Assembly (NCBI GenBank): GCA_013331965.1
Contig: DUFL01000049.1
Location: 212 to 13,949 of the forward strand
Length of the DNA stretch: 13,738 nt
Origin: Candidatus Woesearchaeota archaeon
GTDB lineage: Archaea; Nanobdellota; Nanobdellia; Woesearchaeales; UBA10107
Direction of reading: 5' to 3'
Made by a program: the position numbers and the translations under genes. Shown here in pieces: positions 6,725 to 12,595 of this stretch. Each line of letters opens with the position of its first letter. Positions within the stretch are counted from its first letter, which is position 1. The notes under the pieces were generated by a model. The model saw only the letters and a list, made by a program, of their open reading frames with translations, made no database searches and had not been told where the DNA came from.

Positions 6725-7228
6725 ATGAAAAAAGACTATCTTTCGTCACTGCATGGTTCCGAAGATCTACAAAGGGTTGATTTTAGCCTTGACAATATAA
6801 TTAGGGAAGCTTTTGAATTATTTTTAACAGAGCAGGCCCAGTATTTGATGTTCGCAGATGTTCCTGAGCAGAGAATCGCAAGAGAAAATCTGGGGAGCGT
6901 CGCAGCTTACCATAAGGAGTACAAGTCTATAATAAGTTCTATAATCAAGCTGTCGGGCGACTGCTATGACGAACTTATCGCTCTTAAAATAAAACAGGCA
7001 GGTGCAATCTATGTCGATGATTTTAAGGAAGCGAAAGAGCTTCAGAAAGTGATAAGCTCAGCGGAAAGTCGTATATCACAATCTGCTCTTCTCCGCCTTC
7101 TCGCGTTTCCTAAGATTGAGTGCAATCATCAAAGAACGGATTTTATTCCTGAAAATTTCTATTTAAGGAACGGTATATTGAGCGCAGATAGAAGTGAAAT
7201 AAATAAAATTTATAGAAGCTCAAATTAA
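6725..7228 (+). CDS. Small soluble helical protein of unknown function
   Basis: The gene encodes 167 residues from the ATG at 6725. An in-frame GTG at 6701 would add eight residues but overlaps the promoter. I recognise no family. The protein is predicted mostly helical (FSLDNIIREAFELFLTEQAQYLMF, then YKSIISSIIKLSGDCYDELIALKI) and has no signal peptide or membrane segment. The C-terminal part is less regular, with a single Cys-x-His patch (ECNHQR) too isolated to be a zinc site. It is divergent from the surface-protein gene and convergent with the next gene, with only two bases between the two stop codons, so the 3' ends of the transcripts very probably overlap. The function is unknown. Confidence 0.7.
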   Translation: MKKDYLSSLHGSEDLQRVDFSLDNIIREAFELFLTEQAQYLMFADVPEQRIARENLGSVAAYHKEYKSIISSIIKLSGDCYDELIALKIKQAGAIYVDDFKEAKELQKVISSAESRISQSALLRLLAFPKIECNHQRTDFIPENFYLRNGILSADRSEINKIYRSSN

Positions 7229-7230
7229 AC

Positions 7231-7722
7231 TTATTTTCCCGAGAAATTAAAGAACTTCTCTATTGAAACATCATCTGATGTATAACTGCCGCTTCTTGGA
7301 TGCTCTTTCTTCTCTTCAGGTTTAAGCATCTGCTGTCTTTCAGCAGGATTCTTTGTAGGAACGCTTCCTTCTATTTTCCTTATCTCTTTTATGATTTCAT
7401 TCACTGCTCCCTGCAGCTGATATATCAATTTCGCCTGTGCTGTTATTAGGCCACTTTGCTCATCTATTGTTGCCTTCAAATCCCTTATCTCTTTGTCATC
7501 CATGTGTATTCCCTCTCTCATTTGCTGGTATGCTTCTTCTTTCTGCCTTAACACTTTTTCGCCGGGAGAGTTTGAAACATCCTCAAAACTCGGAACTTTA
7601 GTCCCTCCGACATAGACATCTCTGCTGACGCTCTCATTGGCTTCCTGTGTAGAAATAGAGATATTGTGAATCCTCAAAGCTTTCTCGGTTTCCTGTATCT
7701 TCCTTAAGGTCTCTATGTCCAT
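7231..7722 (-). CDS. Small coiled-coil protein of unknown function
   Basis: The 163-residue protein starts with MDIETLRKIQETEKAL. It has a middle region (about 55-120) of heptad-like helices (EKVLRQKEEAYQQMREG, then DLKATIDEQSGLITAQAKLI) that predicts a coiled coil. A Lys/Glu/Pro-rich linker follows, and a short distinctive C-terminal segment DDVSIEKFFNFSGK could be a docking peptide. There are no signal peptide, membrane segment or catalytic motifs, and I do not recognise the family. It lies between R2 (upstream on the minus strand) and the convergent 167-residue gene. Its only cis information is a modest promoter. Confidence 0.72.
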   Translation of the reverse strand: MDIETLRKIQETEKALRIHNISISTQEANESVSRDVYVGGTKVPSFEDVSNSPGEKVLRQKEEAYQQMREGIHMDDKEIRDLKATIDEQSGLITAQAKLIYQLQGAVNEIIKEIRKIEGSVPTKNPAERQQMLKPEEKKEHPRSGSYTSDDVSIEKFFNFSGK

Positions 7723-7753
7723 ATTCCTCTTATATTATTACTGGGATAACTGA

Positions 7754-7764
7754 CATTTAAATGT
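7754..7764 (-). promoter_or_regulatory. Possible TATA box of the coiled-coil gene
   Basis: On the minus strand ATTTAAATG (palindromic TTTAAA) lies about 33-40 bases upstream of the ATG at 7722, which would leave a leader of about ten bases with GAGGA just before the start. The match is moderate. Confidence 0.4.
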
Positions 7765-7800
7765 TTCTTTTTTAATAAAGTTATCATATTACTTAATAAT

Positions 7801-7967
7801 AAGTTGGCACCACTACACGAGACCCAATATAAAAACGAATTACTTGCGACAGAGGGATGCCCCTTACGGGGGATGTAATTTTGACATAGTCAAAATGCAC
7901 AGCTCGGCTTTGCCGAGATTGTGTCACAGTTCAATTAACTAAGAAAGAGTCGAGTCGGTGCCAACTT
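7801..7967. ncRNA. Candidate structured RNA R2
   Basis: AAGTTGGCACC (7801-7811) pairs perfectly with GGTGCCAACTT (7957-7967), closing a 167-base segment, against 165 bases in R1. Inside are three good hairpins: CCCC-TTAC-GGGG near 7861-7872, TTTTGAC-ATA-GTCAAAA near 7880-7896, and CACA-x-CTCGGC-TTT-GCCGAG-xx-TGTG near 7898-7923. AATTAC and GTAATT can also enclose the first hairpin. The core sequence TTRGCACC at the left and GTCGRTGCYAA at the right is shared with R1, with paired changes in the helix. Internal sequences differ, so R1 and R2 would be distant members of one family. I recognise no known class. The flanking genes run on the minus strand, so a plus-strand RNA would be antisense to them. 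Confidence 0.55.
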
Positions 7968-7992
7968 TTAATTAACGTTTTTTTAATTTGTA

Positions 7993-8025
7993 GTAATTAA
8001 TACGAAAATAATCCGGCATGGGCGC
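7993..8025. repeat. Repeat copy 2, downstream of R2
   Basis: It carries the same block as 3975-4007, identical over about 25 bases around TAATACGAAAATAATCCG and then partly matching (GGC-AT-GGGCGC). It lies between R2 and the 3' end of the flavin-reductase-like gene. In the plus direction there is no protein gene for it to drive, which argues against an ordinary mRNA promoter. Confidence 0.75.
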
Positions 8026-8038
8026 AGCAACCAACGAA

Positions 8039-8425
8039 TTAAATTTCTCTTTCCTTGATTATCCTGCCGATAAATCCATCCTTGTCTTCTTTGATAAGTG
8101 TGCATTCATATACTGTGCTTCTTCCCAGACAGGAGCAGTCTATCGCGTCGCATTCAAGCTTTTCCAGATCAACTAAACTGAATTTATCTGTAAATTCGCC
8201 TTCGTTCATCTCGCAGATGTCCGCTTCTTTCTCAAAATCAAGTCTTGGGATGTTTATAGCAAAATTCTGTGACTTAGAGATTAATTTATGCATGAACTCA
8301 TTTTGCTTAAGTTTAAACTTAACATTATTTTCTTCTTTATCAAATTCAACAGGAATTATATCTTCTTTTTCGTAAATTTTCCCGAAAATCTCTAGTTCAG
8401 TCCTTGATGTTAGAAGCCCTTTCAT
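8039..8425 (-). CDS. Short flavin-reductase-like (FMN-binding split barrel) protein
   Basis: At 128 residues it is shorter than the usual 160-200 for this family. From about residue 25 it follows the family pattern: a strand region (NNVKFKLKQNEFMHKLISKSQNFAINIPR) like the typical segment ending in F-x-V-N-I-P. Next comes an acidic stretch with G-E-F-T-D-K-F, then a ...CDAIDCSCLGRSTVYECTLIKE segment matching the family's late strands that recognise flavin. The first strands of a normal family member, which carry part of the FMN-phosphate contacts, are reduced, so flavin binding is uncertain. Three Cys (in LECDAIDCSC) cluster near the C-terminal strand, which is unusual. Its ATG overlaps the stop of the membrane-protein gene by one base on the minus strand (TAATG), so the two are co-transcribed. 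Function: possible oxidoreductase or flavin/haem-binding accessory protein. Confidence 0.65.
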   Translation of the reverse strand: MKGLLTSRTELEIFGKIYEKEDIIPVEFDKEENNVKFKLKQNEFMHKLISKSQNFAINIPRLDFEKEADICEMNEGEFTDKFSLVDLEKLECDAIDCSCLGRSTVYECTLIKEDKDGFIGRIIKEREI

Positions 8426-9192
8426 TATCTTATTTCAATGAATTTGTTTTTCATCTTTTTATCGACTTTCATCCCCGATTTACGTATTCCGGAAATGACG
8501 TAAAAAGCCAATGGCAAAAACTGTATCTTGTAAAATGAGAATCCAACAGCAAAGAAAATCAGATCAAGGAATATCGACAGCGATATTCCGTATATTGCCG
8601 AGTTGAATATGTACCTGAACTTTGTTCTGTAGCCTATTATCGGAGACAGGATTGCTCCAATCAATGCAGCGAGGATTATTATAATAAAATATTTTATAAG
8701 AAGATAGAAGAAGAGTATCAGTAAAAGGGTCGGAAGCATTAACAGCAAAATAAATGCAACAAAATTTGATACGGCACCTGAATTTTGTTTTGCATCTCTG
8801 TATGGTTCCAGATCCTTTACGAATTTCTTGAAAAGAAATCCTGCATAAAGCACATCATTGTCTATTATCACATTTGCAGTCTGGTTCGGAGTCATGTTCT
8901 GATAGTTTATCAGCAAGACAGGATTGTCTTTAGGGATGAGTATCGGACTGTTTGTTTTTATATTTATATCAAAATTCAATGTATCAATATCGTTAATTAT
9001 GTAAGATTCAATCGTATTCGGCATCTGAACCGCCGCAGGGATCATTATTATCATGAAAACAAGAAAAGCATTTATAATGAGGCTCGAGTAATAATTAAAA
9101 GAATTCTTTAATGTGCTTTCAGCAAAATCTTCGTAGTTCTTAGGCTTTAAAGTCTGCAGAAATGTCCTGTAGAAGCCGAGCACCTTTTTCAT
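8425..9192 (-). CDS. DUF1189-like membrane protein
   Basis: The 255-residue protein has a short cytosolic N-terminus containing F-x-x-L-x-P-x-x-Y (TFLQTLKPKNYEDF). A first membrane helix follows (about 36-56, LIINAFLVFMIIMIPAAV), then an outside domain of about 80 residues, then three or four further helices (about 140-230). The tail is basic (KVDKKMKNKF). This layout and the N-terminal motif recall DUF1189, a membrane family of unknown role found in bacteria and DPANN archaea; the assignment is by resemblance only. The start is fixed by a TATA box about 23-30 bases upstream, giving a leaderless transcript. The downstream flavin-reductase-like gene overlaps by one base, so the pair forms an operon and may link a membrane protein with a redox-like partner. 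Confidence 0.62.
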   Translation of the reverse strand: MKKVLGFYRTFLQTLKPKNYEDFAESTLKNSFNYYSSLIINAFLVFMIIMIPAAVQMPNTIESYIINDIDTLNFDINIKTNSPILIPKDNPVLLINYQNMTPNQTANVIIDNDVLYAGFLFKKFVKDLEPYRDAKQNSGAVSNFVAFILLLMLPTLLLILFFYLLIKYFIIIILAALIGAILSPIIGYRTKFRYIFNSAIYGISLSIFLDLIFFAVGFSFYKIQFLPLAFYVISGIRKSGMKVDKKMKNKFIEIR

Positions 9193-9212
9193 ATGTGAGT
9201 TTAAGGATTAAT

Positions 9213-9223
9213 TGTTTATAAAT
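9213..9223 (-). promoter_or_regulatory. TATA box of the DUF1189-like/flavin-reductase operon
   Basis: On the minus strand CATTTATAAAC lies 21-31 bases upstream of the ATG at 9192, fitting a leaderless mRNA. It separates repeat element B from the gene. Confidence 0.6.
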
Positions 9224-9236
9224 GTTATTCTTTATT

Positions 9237-9307
9237 TTTGCTCCGAGTTATATAGTCTCAATTCGAACCCAGCAAAAAACCAAGCTAAATAATAATAATT
9301 TAATTAC
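9237..9307. repeat. Noncoding repeat family element B
   Basis: This is the second copy of the element at 5005-5074. TTTGCT (9237-9242) pairs perfectly with AGCAAA (9271-9276), and GAGTT can pair with AACCC/AATTC inside. The conserved core is CTCAATTCGAAC (9257-9268) and GCTAAATAATA (9284-9294). It lies between the methyltransferase stop codon and the membrane-protein promoter, on the same side of a minus-strand stop codon as copy A. Confidence 0.5.
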
Positions 9308-9342
9308 AAAATAAAAATTATCGGTTATACAGCATCTTGCTT

Positions 9343-9837
9343 TTAATTAATAATAAATATAACATCTTTCTCTTCTTCAATTCTCTTTGCTTTCGGAAAT
9401 ATTTCTTTTATCAGATTTTCAATCTCTTCAGCTTTTTCTGACTTTTTTAAAAAACTTAATGCAAATTGCTTCTTTCCTACTCTTTTAATTTCTTCAACTC
9501 CTTTTTTAATATTAGAAAAATTCTGTATTGCGGTCAAAGAAACAACAGCATCAAATGACTTGTCTTCAAACGGAAGAGCTTCTGCATTTTCAACCATGAA
9601 CTGTGCTGAAGGAACTCTTTTTTCTGCAATCTTAATCAGCTCTTCGCTTGGATCAATTCCTGTAACATCACAGTCAAACTGTGAGCTTATACCTGAGCCG
9701 CATCCGACATCCAAAAGTTTCGTTTCTTTGTCTATCTTCAGCTCTTTTTTTATTATTTCAAGCTTTTTGCTCTGTTCTTCCAGATGGAGCTCGTCATACG
9801 CCGGAGCTATCGTGTCATAGTACTTATCATCGGTCAT
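9343..9837 (-). CDS. Class I SAM-dependent methyltransferase (Methyltransf_11-like)
   Basis: The 164-residue protein starts at the ATG at 9837, giving MTDDKYYDTIAPAYDELH, the usual N-terminus of this family. An upstream in-frame ATG at 9894 would add 19 poorly matching residues and would place the TATA box within the coding sequence. Motif I is LLDVGCGSG (41-49), the acidic end of the second strand is D62 in GIDPSEEL, the third motif is ENAEALPF (83-90), and FDAVVSLTAIQNF follows as the fourth strand. Glycine-rich loop and acidic residue are both present, so SAM binding should be intact. The protein is shorter than most members (about 200-250), lacking much of the C-terminal substrate cap. 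The substrate is unknown: a small molecule, quinone-like or RNA target are all possible. It diverges from the zinc-ribbon gene, 75 bases away. Confidence 0.82.
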   Translation of the reverse strand: MTDDKYYDTIAPAYDELHLEEQSKKLEIIKKELKIDKETKLLDVGCGSGISSQFDCDVTGIDPSEELIKIAEKRVPSAQFMVENAEALPFEDKSFDAVVSLTAIQNFSNIKKGVEEIKRVGKKQFALSFLKKSEKAEEIENLIKEIFPKAKRIEEEKDVIFIIN

Positions 9838-9861
9838 TTTAGGTGTTAAAGCAGTCGAAGT

Positions 9862-9890
9862 TTTTAAATTTAAAGCATAAGCTTTATAAG
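9862..9890. promoter_or_regulatory. Bidirectional promoter region between methyltransferase and zinc-ribbon genes
   Basis: Two TATA boxes lie back to back. On the minus strand CTTTAAATTTAAAAA (about 9862-9876) is 25-39 bases before the ATG at 9837. On the plus strand GCTTTATAAG (9881-9890) is 23-32 bases before the ATG at 9913. Both fit leaderless or near-leaderless transcription, and both decide the starts: the longer alternatives at 9894 (minus) and 9901 (plus) would fall inside or next to a TATA box. Confidence 0.6.
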
Positions 9891-9912
9891 GCATGTTTTT
9901 TTGTATTGTTTT

Positions 9913-10341
9913 ATGGCTTTGAGATTTCCAGACTCAATGGACGAGTGCATCTATTTTACAAGAAGAAAAGACGATGATTCTTACATAATTGCCTGGGTTT
10001 TCAAGAAACAGTGCCCTAAATGCAAAAAAGGCCCGATGGCAAAACCTAAGGCTCCTAAGACAGGCAGGCCAAAAATAAGAGCGGCAGAATATGTCTGCGA
10101 CAAATGCGGATATTCCGAAGAGAAAAAAGTCCATGAAGAATCTTTACTGGTTAATATTCAGTACAGATGCAGGTATTGCGGCAATGAAGGAGAGACAACA
10201 ACGGAATTCAGAAGAAAAGCATTTGAAGGAATTCCAAGTTATGTATTTGAATGCCAGAAATGCCACAAGAAGATAGGCATAACCAAAAAGATGAAAGAGA
10301 AAGGTTCAAAAAAAGATGAAGATGATGGAGATGAGGAATAA
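9913..10341 (+). CDS. Double zinc-ribbon protein, unknown function
   Basis: The 142-residue protein starts at ATG 9913 (MALRFPDSMDECIYFTRR); a TTG at 9901 would add four residues and sit too near the TATA box. It has four CxxC pairs: C34/C37 with C62/C65, then C86/C89 with C114/C117, which form two zinc ribbons of four cysteines each. A basic linker (KPKAPKTGRPKIRAAE) sits within the first. Conserved-looking N-terminal sequence includes C12 and two aromatic residues. The tail is Lys-rich and then acidic (KKDEDDGDEE). I have the impression that similar proteins recur in DPANN archaea, but no function is known to me. Zinc ribbons with basic linkers often bind nucleic acid, so a role with RNA, ribosomes or transcription is inferred. 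It lies immediately upstream of metG on the same strand, with a separate promoter for metG. Confidence 0.75.
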   Translation: MALRFPDSMDECIYFTRRKDDDSYIIAWVFKKQCPKCKKGPMAKPKAPKTGRPKIRAAEYVCDKCGYSEEKKVHEESLLVNIQYRCRYCGNEGETTTEFRRKAFEGIPSYVFECQKCHKKIGITKKMKEKGSKKDEDDGDEE

Positions 10342-10355
10342 ATATAACATTATCG

Positions 10356-10390
10356 AACCTTTATAATTTCTCTCCCTAAACCTTTATAAA
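10356..10390 (+). promoter_or_regulatory. Tandem TATA boxes upstream of metG
   Basis: The 11-base sequence AACCTTTATAA occurs twice, at 10356-10366 and 10379-10389, 23 bases apart. The nearer copy lies 24-34 bases before the ATG at 10413, giving a leaderless transcript. The farther copy would start transcription near 10390. The duplication may provide two promoters or a weak/strong pair. Confidence 0.6.
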
Positions 10391-10412
10391 TCCTCATTCT
10401 AAGACTAATCAT

Positions 10413-12563
10413 ATGCCCAAATCAAAAGAAAAGAAAATCCTAATAACATCAGCCCTTCCATATGTAAATAATGTTCCCCACCTAGGCAATATTGTAGGTT
10501 CTGTTCTTTCAGCTGATGTATTTGCAAGAGCTATGCGTCTGGCAAAAAAAGATGTATTATACATCTGCGGAACAGATGAGCACGGCACTGCAACAGAAGC
10601 GAAAGCAATTGAAGAAAATACAACTCCTCAGAAACTGTGCGATAAATATTTCAAGATACATGAAAATGTCTACAAATGGTTCAATATCTCTTTCGACCAT
10701 TTCGGAAGGACATCAAAAAAGAATCATCATAAAATAACACAGGATATTTTTCTGAAAATAGTCAAGAATGGTTTTATAACAGAAGAAGAAATCGAGCAGG
10801 TCTATTGCAGGCAGTGCGATAAATTTCTTGCAGACAGGTTTGTTGAAGGAAAATGCCCGTACTGTGAAAACTTAAATGCGAAAGGAGATCAATGCGACAA
10901 CTGCGGAAAATTATTAACTCCATTAGAATTGGAAAGTCCAAGGTGTTCTATTCACGGCACCAGGCCAGAAATAAGAAAATCGAAACATTTATTTTTGGAG
11001 CTGGAAAAATTGCAGCCAAGTCTGGAAAAATGGGCGGCAAAGCAGTCAAAAACAGGAAGATGGACAGAAAACACAATAAAAATCACAAATGCGTGGTTCA
11101 AGGAAGGATTGAAGAAACGCGCAATAACAAGAGACTTAAAATGGGGAATTTCTGTTCCGTACAAAGGGTATGAAAATAAAGTTTTCTATGTTTGGTTTGA
11201 CGCTCCGATAGGATATATCTCAATCACAGAAGACAAATTAAAAGATGATTACAAAAAATGGTGGTATGCTCCTGAAAATGTTGAATTATATCAGTTTATG
11301 GGAAAGGATAACATACCTTTCCACTCAATAATTTTTCCCGGGACAGAAATTGCAGCAAAAGATAAATTTACTTTCGTCCATCATATAAATGCTACAGAAT
11401 ATCTTAATTATGAAGGAGGAAAATTCTCAAAATCAAAAGGAACAGGTGTTTTTGGGGATGATGCGATAAATTCAGGAGTTCCTTCTGATGTCTACAGATA
11501 TTATCTCATGGCGATACGCCCGGAGACTTCTGACGCTGAATTCAACTGGGACAAGTTAAGAGAAAGATTGCATAACGAATTGGTCGGCAATTTCGGGAAT
11601 TTAGTCAACAGATTTATCGCTTATTCAAATAGGGCATTTAATTCTGAAATAGAAAATGCCGAGTTAGATACTGACTCAAAAAGGCTGTGGGAAAAAATAA
11701 TAAAAGAAGAGAAAGAGGTTCTGATCTTATATGAAGGAGTGCAGTTAAGAGAAGCGCTGAAAAAGATAATGGAGATATCAAGTCTTGGCAATGAATACTT
11801 CCAGAAAAGAGAGCCTTGGAAGAATATAACTGAAAATAAAAAACATGCCCAAATTACGATGAGATTAATAGCAAATATCGTGAAAGACCTCGCAATTCTG
11901 ATGGCTCCTTACCTTCCTGAAAGCTGCGGCAAAATAGTTTCGCAGATGAAAATCAAGAAAGGAGATTTTTCTGAATTGGGGAAATTAAGCATTAAAAAGC
12001 ATAAACTCGGAAAAGCAGAGATCTTATTCAACAAGATGGAAGACAAATTCCTTGCTCAGCTAAAGAAAAAGTTTGCAGGCAAGATATCTGAGAAAGATCC
12101 ATTTGAAAAACTTGATTTAGTTGTTGGAAAAATAATCTCTGTTGAGAAGCATCCGAATGCAGACAAATTATTTGTTGAAAAAATTGACTTGGGAAAAGAA
12201 CAGAGAATAATTGTTTCTGGATTAGCAAAACATTACAAGCCTGAAGAACTCAAAGGAAAAAATGTCATCATTATCGCAAACTTAAAATCTGCGGAATTAA
12301 GGGGAGTAAAAAGTTCCGGAATGCTTTTGGCAGCAGAAAAAAACGGAGAATTGAAAGTTCTTGAAGCTCCAAACTCAAAACCAGGAGATAATGTTTTTGC
12401 TGAAGGAATGACTTCTTCTCCTGAAAAAGAAATTAACATTGGTTTATTTTCTCAGGTTAAACTTTCAGTTAAACAAGGCAGAATATTTTATAAAAATAAT
12501 AAGCTAAAAACATCTCATTCTGATGTTGTTTGCAATGTTGCAGATGGCGCTGAAGTGAAGTAA
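10413..12563 (+). CDS. metG: Methionyl-tRNA synthetase with C-terminal EMAPII-like tRNA-binding domain
   Basis: The enzyme attaches methionine to tRNA(Met) in the cytosol, for initiation and elongation. The class I signatures are both present: PHLGN at residues 22-26 (the HIGH motif) and KFSKS at 337-341 (the KMSKS motif). The connective-peptide zinc region has C132/C135, C148/C151 and C161/C164, with the fourth pair being C178 and H181 (CSIH) instead of CxxC. The anticodon-binding helices follow (about 370-540). The C-terminal OB-fold domain begins near 562 (DPFEKLDLVVGKI), like Trbp111 and EMAPII. The final 60 or so residues (from P653, with PGD at 657-659) then look like the EMAPII/Arc1p-specific extension. 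At 716 residues it is full length. The start is set by the TATA box at 10381; the gene has its own promoter and is the clear housekeeping gene of the window. Confidence 0.96.
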   Translation: MPKSKEKKILITSALPYVNNVPHLGNIVGSVLSADVFARAMRLAKKDVLYICGTDEHGTATEAKAIEENTTPQKLCDKYFKIHENVYKWFNISFDHFGRTSKKNHHKITQDIFLKIVKNGFITEEEIEQVYCRQCDKFLADRFVEGKCPYCENLNAKGDQCDNCGKLLTPLELESPRCSIHGTRPEIRKSKHLFLELEKLQPSLEKWAAKQSKTGRWTENTIKITNAWFKEGLKKRAITRDLKWGISVPYKGYENKVFYVWFDAPIGYISITEDKLKDDYKKWWYAPENVELYQFMGKDNIPFHSIIFPGTEIAAKDKFTFVHHINATEYLNYEGGKFSKSKGTGVFGDDAINSGVPSDVYRYYLMAIRPETSDAEFNWDKLRERLHNELVGNFGNLVNRFIAYSNRAFNSEIENAELDTDSKRLWEKIIKEEKEVLILYEGVQLREALKKIMEISSLGNEYFQKREPWKNITENKKHAQITMRLIANIVKDLAILMAPYLPESCGKIVSQMKIKKGDFSELGKLSIKKHKLGKAEILFNKMEDKFLAQLKKKFAGKISEKDPFEKLDLVVGKIISVEKHPNADKLFVEKIDLGKEQRIIVSGLAKHYKPEELKGKNVIIIANLKSAELRGVKSSGMLLAAEKNGELKVLEAPNSKPGDNVFAEGMTSSPEKEINIGLFSQVKLSVKQGRIFYKNNKLKTSHSDVVCNVADGAEVK

Positions 12564-12565
12564 CG

Positions 12566-12575
12566 TTTATAAATA
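12566..12575 (+). promoter_or_regulatory. TATA box of the low-complexity surface-protein gene
   Basis: TTTATAAATA lies 21-30 bases upstream of the ATG at 12596 and begins three bases after the metG stop codon, so this gene has its own leaderless promoter despite being tightly packed behind metG. Confidence 0.6.
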
Positions 12576-12595
12576 ACACTAATCTCAGTATAATA

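Larger units (their letters stand above)
7723..8038. other. 316-base gene-free region holding R2 and repeat copy 2
   Basis: No credible coding sequence is present on either strand. The left 78 bases are AT-rich and hold the promoter of the coiled-coil gene. Then come candidate RNA R2 (7801-7967), a T-rich spacer (GTTTTTTTAATTT near 7977-7989) and the block shared with 3975-4007, which ends close to the stop codon of the flavin-reductase-like gene. Confidence 0.65.

Noticed and set aside
7801..7967. Integron attC-like site (GTTGGCA ... TGCCAAC)
   Set aside because: The core sites do not fit GTTRRRY, no integrase is in the window, and the pairing is better explained as an RNA helix shared with R1.
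9237..9280. tRNA-like GGGTTCGAATT on the minus strand in element B
   Set aside because: The flanking five bases do not form a T-stem and no cloverleaf can be drawn around it.
9838..9894. Longer methyltransferase start at 9894
   Set aside because: The added residues are unlike the family, and the TATA box for the gene would lie within them.
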